Source of the DNA: an uncultured Collinsella sp.
GTDB taxonomy: Bacteria; Actinomycetota; Coriobacteriia; Coriobacteriales; Coriobacteriaceae
Reading direction: 5' to 3'
DNA length: 9,741 nucleotides
Assembly (NCBI GenBank): GCA_900764415.1
Contig: CAAFOA010000144.1
Span: forward strand, 1-9,741
This document shows positions 6,098-9,741 of this stretch, in pieces. The notes beneath the pieces are model-generated. The model did not search any database and had not been told where the DNA came from. It saw nothing but the letters and a program-made list of their open reading frames with translations. Both the position numbers and the translations under genes were made by a program. How positions within the stretch are numbered: position 1 is the first letter of the stretch; every line of letters starts with the position of its first letter.

Positions 6098-7558
6098 TTA
6101 GCGCACCTGAGCGACGTAAGCGACGTTGGTCGAGGAGACCTTGTCCTCGAGCTGGACGCTCATACGGGGATCGCCGGCGGTAGCGACGGTCAAATCGCCA
6201 GTCTTGACGTAGCCGAGCTCCTTAGCGGTCTCGATCGCCTTGACGATCGTGCCGTTGACGGTGCCCTGGGTAATCTCTGCCTGGTGCGGGATGACGCCCC
6301 AGTACATGATCATCTGCTGGACGGCCCACTCGTGGCGGGAGAAAGCGCAGATCGGCATGTTGGGACGGAAGTGCGAGATCAGGCGAGCGGTACGACCGGT
6401 GGTCGTGGGCACGGTGATGCACTTGGCGCCAACGGTGGTGGCCATGTTCACAGCGGACATACCCACAACGTTGTTGACGACGCGGGTGCCGTGAGCATCG
6501 GCCGGAACCTCGAGCGGAGCGTGAGCCGGGAGGTACTTTTCGGTCTCGAGAGCAATGCTGGCCTGCATCTTAACGGCCTCGACCGGGTACTTACCGGCAG
6601 CGGACTCGCCAGAGAGCATAACGGCGTCGGTGCCGTCGTAGATGGCGTTAGCAACGTCGGCAACCTCGGCGCGCGTCGGGCGCGGGTTCTGCTGCATGGA
6701 GTCGAGCATCTGTGTAGCGGTGATAACGGGCTTGTAGGCCGCGTTGCACTTGGCGATGATCTCCTTCTGGATGTGGGGAACGAGCTCGGGCTTGATCTCG
6801 ATGCCCAGGTCGCCACGGGCAACCATGATGCCGTCGGAAGCCTCGAGGATCTCGTCGAAGTTCTCGACGCCCAGGGCGCACTCGATCTTCGGGAAGATCG
6901 TCACGTGCTCGCCGCCGTTTTCGCGGCAAAGCTCGCGGATGCCGCGGACGGACTCGCCGTCACGGATGAAGGAAGCAGCGATGTAGTCGATGTTCTCGGT
7001 CAGGCCAAAGAGGATGTCCTGACGATCGCGCTCGGTGATGGCGGGCAGCGAGATGTTGACGTTGGGCATGTTGACGCCCTTGCGCTCGCCGATCAGGCCG
7101 TCGTTCTTGACGACGCAGGTCATGTCCTGGCCGTCGACGGACTCGACCTCGAGGGCAACCAGACCGTCATCGATCAGGATGAGGGAGCCCTTCTCGACCT
7201 CGGAGGGCAGAGCCAGGTAGTCGAGGGAGATGTGCTCAGCGGTGCCGTGGAAATCCTCGGACGTGGGCTGAGCGGTGACGACGATCTTATCGCCGGTCTT
7301 GACGGCAACCTTCTTGCCGTCGACCAAAAGGCCGGTGCGGACCTCGGGGCCCTTGGTGTCGAGCAGGATGCCGACGGGCAGACCGAGCTCCTTGGAAATA
7401 CGACGGACGCGCTCGATGCGACCGTGGTGCTCGTCGTAGGATCCGTGCGAGAAGTTAAAACGGGCGACGTTCATGCCCGCCTTGATCATCTCGCGGATGG
7501 TCTCGTCGCTATCGCAGGCGGGACCCATGGTGCATACAATCTTGGTGCGCTTGTACAT
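6098..7558 (-). CDS. pyk: Pyruvate kinase, predicted K+-dependent
   Basis: This 486-residue enzyme makes pyruvate and ATP from phosphoenolpyruvate and ADP, the last step of glycolysis. The N-terminus has KIVCTMGPACDS (6-17) and the ARFNFSHG motif (32-39), with Arg33, Asn35 and Ser37 of the active and K+ sites. LLDTKGPEVRTG (65-76) follows. Thr68 and Glu72 match the residues that mark K+-dependent forms; K+-independent enzymes carry Lys at the Glu position. The signature Lys224 and Glu226 lie in FPKIECALG, and GIMVARGDLGIEI (243-255) supplies the Mg2+ ligands. PVITATQMLDSM and PTRAEVADVANAI complete the barrel, and a normal C-terminal allosteric domain follows. There is no extra PEP-utilising domain. 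The ATG at 7558 has GGAGGT 4-5 bp upstream. The gene is single, with its own terminator and a likely own promoter. Confidence 0.97.
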   Translation of the reverse strand: MYKRTKIVCTMGPACDSDETIREMIKAGMNVARFNFSHGSYDEHHGRIERVRRISKELGLPVGILLDTKGPEVRTGLLVDGKKVAVKTGDKIVVTAQPTSEDFHGTAEHISLDYLALPSEVEKGSLILIDDGLVALEVESVDGQDMTCVVKNDGLIGERKGVNMPNVNISLPAITERDRQDILFGLTENIDYIAASFIRDGESVRGIRELCRENGGEHVTIFPKIECALGVENFDEILEASDGIMVARGDLGIEIKPELVPHIQKEIIAKCNAAYKPVITATQMLDSMQQNPRPTRAEVADVANAIYDGTDAVMLSGESAAGKYPVEAVKMQASIALETEKYLPAHAPLEVPADAHGTRVVNNVVGMSAVNMATTVGAKCITVPTTTGRTARLISHFRPNMPICAFSRHEWAVQQMIMYWGVIPHQAEITQGTVNGTIVKAIETAKELGYVKTGDLTVATAGDPRMSVQLEDKVSSTNVAYVAQVR

Positions 7559-7621
7559 TCAGACCTCCATCTGACATCGTCTTGCGCTGATAGATAAACC
7601 ATAAGAAATAAAACTGAGATG

Positions 7622-7652
7622 ATTATAACGAAATGGCGACCGAATACCCCAA
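7622..7652 (-). promoter_or_regulatory. Probable pyk promoter
   Basis: On the minus strand a perfect TATAAT lies at 7627 down to 7622. The best -35 match is TTGGGG (7652 down to 7647) with a long 19-bp spacer, so the -10 box carries most of the evidence. Transcription would start near 7615, giving a leader of about 57 nt before the pyk ATG. Confidence 0.5.
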
Positions 7653-7851
7653 AAAATCGACCGTATGCCGAATTAGAAGTTCATTTTTTGCGGAAAAACG
7701 GTATATGCAAAAACTTTACCAACTGTTCTAACCGCTGCTATCTGGGCGATATTTCAGTTTGATGTTGCGCCGAAGAAAAAACGTTTTATCAATGTTGAGC
7801 ATCACACGGTCTGCACCGTTGCGCCTGTGCCGTGTTTCCAGATGGATTGTT
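7653..7851. other. AT-rich divergent intergenic region between pyk and the ATPase gene
   Basis: No gene is seen on either strand. The base composition is clearly more AT-rich than the flanking genes, with several A and T runs (for example 7651-7656, 7684-7689 and 7775-7780). A small hairpin, ACGGT (7806-7810) with ACCGT (7815-7819), overlaps a wider one, ACACGG (7804-7809) with CCGTGT (7830-7835). These lie 20-50 bp upstream of the ATPase -35 box and could be a regulator site, but I recognise no known motif. Confidence 0.4.
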
Positions 7852-7881
7852 TTGGCTAGACGCGTCGCTTTGGGGTACCAT
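7852..7881 (+). promoter_or_regulatory. Probable promoter of the P-type ATPase gene
   Basis: TTGGCT (7852-7857) and TACCAT (7876-7881) are 18 bp apart; each matches the consensus at four of six positions. The expected start near 7888 lies just before the first leader hairpin (7896), so the whole leader is occupied by the predicted RNA structure. Confidence 0.5.
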
Positions 7882-7895
7882 AGCCCCACTATCAA

Positions 7896-7992
7896 CTGCC
7901 GCTCAGCACGGCAGCCTTGATGAGCCCTTGCCCTTCTCCTGGGAATTATGATCGGGCATCAATCTGCTGAGTGGCCCGAATCCCAGGAGGGG
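7896..7992 (+). ncRNA. Structured mRNA leader with kissing loop and buried ribosome binding site (riboswitch candidate)
   Basis: Helix 1 is CTGCCG (7896-7901) with CGGCAG (7909-7914), closing the 7-nt loop CTCAGCA. That loop is exactly complementary to TGCTGAG at 7965-7971. The sequester helix pairs 7933-7944 with 7981-7992: nine Watson-Crick pairs (CTCCTGGGA with TCCCAGGAG), then two G-U and one C-G. It covers the Shine-Dalgarno AGGAGG (7985-7990), which lies 9 bp before the ATG at 8000. Between its arms, TCGGGC (7952-7957) pairs with GCCCGA (7974-7979). Alternatively TTGATG plus CCC (7917-7922, 7925-7927) pairs with GGGCATCAA (7954-7962), which excludes that inner hairpin and makes a pseudoknot with the sequester helix. 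It matches no riboswitch class I can recall, including yybP-ykoY, M-box, NiCo, fluoride, ydaO and SAM types. The ligand is unknown; an ion moved by the ATPase is the natural guess. Confidence 0.6.
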
Positions 7993-7999
7993 ACTCTAT

Positions 8000-9741
8000 A
8001 TGCAAAAGGAATACCTGTCCGCCGCGGCGGAGGTGCTCAGCGACCAAGGCGTCGATGAGAACCTCGGCCTGAGCACTGGTGAGGCGTCGTCGCGCCTCGC
8101 CAAGACAGGCCCTAACAAGCTCGAGGAAGCCGAGAAGACGCCGCTGTGGAAGCGTTTCTTTGAGCAGATGGCCGACCCCATGGTCATCATGCTGATCGTT
8201 GCCGCCGTCATCAGCGCGCTCACGGGCATGGTCAAGGGCGAGCCCGACTTTGCCGATGTCGTCATCATCATGTTCGTCGTTATCGTCAACTCGGTACTGG
8301 GCGTGGTCCAGGAAGCCAAGAGCGAGGAGGCCCTCGAGGCCCTGCAGGAGATGAGCGCGGCGCAGTCCAAGGTGCTGCGCGACGGCAAGCTCGTGCATCT
8401 GCCGAGCGCCGAGCTCGTGCCCGGTGACGTGATCATGCTCGAGGCGGGCGACTCCGTTCCGGCCGACTGCCGCGTCCTCGAGAGCGCCACGATGAAGATC
8501 GAAGAGGCCGCACTCACCGGCGAGTCCGTGCCCGTAGAGAAGCACGCCAACGTGATCGAGCTTGCCGCGGGCACCGATGACGTGCCGCTCGGCGACCGCA
8601 AGAACATGTGCTACATGGGTTCCACCGTTGTGTACGGCCGTGGCCGCGCCGTCGTAGTCGGCACCGGCATGGATACCGAGATGGGCAAGATTGCCGGCGC
8701 CCTGGCCGAGGCCAAGGAAGAGCTCACGCCGCTGCAAGTGAAGCTCGCCGAGCTCAGCCGCATCCTCACCATCATGGTGATTATCATCTGCGTCGTGATC
8801 TTTGGCGTTGATATCCTCCGCCACGGCGTGGGCAACGTCCTTACCGACCCGACTGCCTTGCTCGACACCTTTATGGTCGCCGTCTCGCTCGCCGTCGCTG
8901 CCATTCCCGAGGGCCTGGTCGCCGTCGTGACCATCGTGCTGTCGCTCGGCGTGACCAAGATGGCCAAGCGCCAGGCGATTATCCGTAAGCTCTCTGCCGT
9001 CGAGACCCTCGGCTGCACGCAGACCATCTGCTCCGACAAGACCGGTACCCTTACCCAAAACAAGATGACCGTCGTCAAGCACGAGCTCGCCGCGCCTAAG
9101 GAGAAGTTCCTGGCCGGTATGGCCCTGTGCTCCGATGCCCAGTGGGACGAGGAACTGGGCGAGGCCGTGGGCGAGCCGACTGAGTGCGCGCTCGTCAACG
9201 ACGCCGGCAAGGCTGGTCTCACCGGTCTGACTGCCGAGCACCCGCGCGTGGGCGAGGCCCCGTTCGACTCGGGCCGCAAGATGATGTCCGTGGTCGTCGA
9301 GACCCTGGACGGCGAGTACGAGCAGTACACCAAGGGCGCGCCCGACGTGGTGATCGGCCTGTGCACCCATATCTACGAGGGCGATAAGGTTGTCCCCCTG
9401 ACCGAGGAGCGCCGTGCCGAGCTCCTGGCCGCCAACAAGGCAATGGCCGACGAGGCCTTGCGCGTGTTGGCGCTGGCAAGCCGCACCTACACCGAGGTCC
9501 CGAGCGACTGCAGCCCCGCTGCGCTCGAGCACGATCTGGTCTTCTGCGGCCTGTCCGGCATGATCGACCCTGTCCGCCCCGAGGTCGCCGACGCCATCCG
9601 CGAGGCCCACGATGCCGGTATTCGCACCGTCATGATCACGGGCGACCATATCGACACCGCCGTGGCCATTGCCAAGCAGCTGGGAATCGTTACGGATCGT
9701 AGCCATGCTATCACCGGTGCCGACCTCGATCGCATGAGCGA
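8000..9741 (+). CDS. P-type cation-transporting ATPase, probably Ca2+ (PMCA/SERCA-like), 3' end outside window
   Basis: The first 580 residues of a protein expected to be about 870-900 long. It is a P2-type pump that would move Ca2+ (possibly Mn2+) out of the cell using ATP. The N-terminal cation-ATPase domain (about 5-60) contains GLSTGEASSRLAKTGPNKL. Two membrane helices follow (about 62-77 and 83-102). The actuator domain carries TGES (173-176). Helices 3-4 include AVAAIPEGLVAVVT; Glu304 in PEGL matches the Ca2+-binding glutamate of helix 4. The phosphorylation site is Asp346 in CSDKTGTLTQNKMTV. KGAP (445-448) marks the nucleotide domain, and MITGDH (545-550) starts the hinge. The residue after PEGL is Val where SERCA-type pumps have Pro. 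Helices 5-10, with the second ion ligands, are missing, so ion choice is not settled. The start is set by AGGAGG at 7985-7990. Confidence 0.93.
   Translation, partial: MQKEYLSAAAEVLSDQGVDENLGLSTGEASSRLAKTGPNKLEEAEKTPLWKRFFEQMADPMVIMLIVAAVISALTGMVKGEPDFADVVIIMFVVIVNSVLGVVQEAKSEEALEALQEMSAAQSKVLRDGKLVHLPSAELVPGDVIMLEAGDSVPADCRVLESATMKIEEAALTGESVPVEKHANVIELAAGTDDVPLGDRKNMCYMGSTVVYGRGRAVVVGTGMDTEMGKIAGALAEAKEELTPLQVKLAELSRILTIMVIIICVVIFGVDILRHGVGNVLTDPTALLDTFMVAVSLAVAAIPEGLVAVVTIVLSLGVTKMAKRQAIIRKLSAVETLGCTQTICSDKTGTLTQNKMTVVKHELAAPKEKFLAGMALCSDAQWDEELGEAVGEPTECALVNDAGKAGLTGLTAEHPRVGEAPFDSGRKMMSVVVETLDGEYEQYTKGAPDVVIGLCTHIYEGDKVVPLTEERRAELLAANKAMADEALRVLALASRTYTEVPSDCSPAALEHDLVFCGLSGMIDPVRPEVADAIREAHDAGIRTVMITGDHIDTAVAIAKQLGIVTDRSHAITGADLDRMS

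Noticed and set aside
6002..7597. A 531-codon open frame on the + strand opposite pyk
   Set aside because: It lies fully antisense to a clear pyruvate kinase gene, is very rich in Asp, Gly, Val and Leu as expected from reading high-GC codons backwards, and shows no known domain.
7896..7999. yybP-ykoY (Mn2+), M-box or NiCo riboswitch as explanation of the ATPase leader
   Set aside because: The fixed loop sequences of these classes, as far as I remember them, are absent, and the layout with a 7-nt kissing loop differs.
7946..9706. A 586-codon open frame on the minus strand opposite the ATPase gene
   Set aside because: It is the antisense shadow of the P-type ATPase; its many His, Asp and Gly residues come from the complementary codons, and it runs into the structured leader of the real gene.
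1..9741. CRISPR array, tRNA or rRNA gene, complete insertion sequence or prophage genes
   Set aside because: No spaced direct repeats, cloverleaf sequences, rRNA segments, transposase or phage proteins were recognised on either strand.

Overview
The window looks like a chromosomal segment of a high-GC Gram-positive gut actinobacterium of the class Coriobacteriia, most like Collinsella. This rests on the GC-rich third codon positions, the mix of housekeeping genes, the DUF559-like orphan gene and the style of the intergenic repeat. The genus is an inference; no marker here settles it.

Left part (1-3676, + strand): the 3' end of pheT (phenylalanyl-tRNA synthetase beta chain) is followed by hairpins and a new promoter. 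Then comes a complete three-gene energy-coupling-factor metal importer: a fused NikM-NikN substrate component (962-2047), the NikQ/CbiQ transmembrane component (2025-2861) and the NikO/CbiO ATPase (2906-3676). The first two genes overlap and the third follows after 44 bp, so they form one operon. A perfect dyad, GTGTTAC-N14-GTAACAC, lies just after the -10 box. It looks like a nickel-repressor operator, and I see no cobalamin riboswitch, so nickel is the favoured substrate over cobalt.

Middle part (3755-6097): a + strand gene for a zinc-dependent phospholipase C-like protein meets, tail to tail with a 4-base overlap, a minus-strand gene whose C-terminus looks like a PD-(D/E)xK (DUF559-like) nuclease domain. 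Next is a 424-bp gap without genes. It holds a MITE-like element with 17-bp perfect inverted ends and the pyruvate kinase terminator.

Right part (6098-9741): pyk (pyruvate kinase) on the minus strand and a large P-type cation (probably Ca2+) ATPase on the + strand diverge from a 441-bp AT-rich intergenic region. The ATPase is cut by the window end. Its mRNA leader (about 7888-7999) is the most striking item in the window. It can form a hairpin whose 7-nt loop is exactly complementary to a downstream loop, a 12-bp stem that buries the ribosome binding site, and two mutually exclusive internal helices. This is what an undescribed riboswitch or translational regulator would look like. It was derived by hand and no covariation has been tested.
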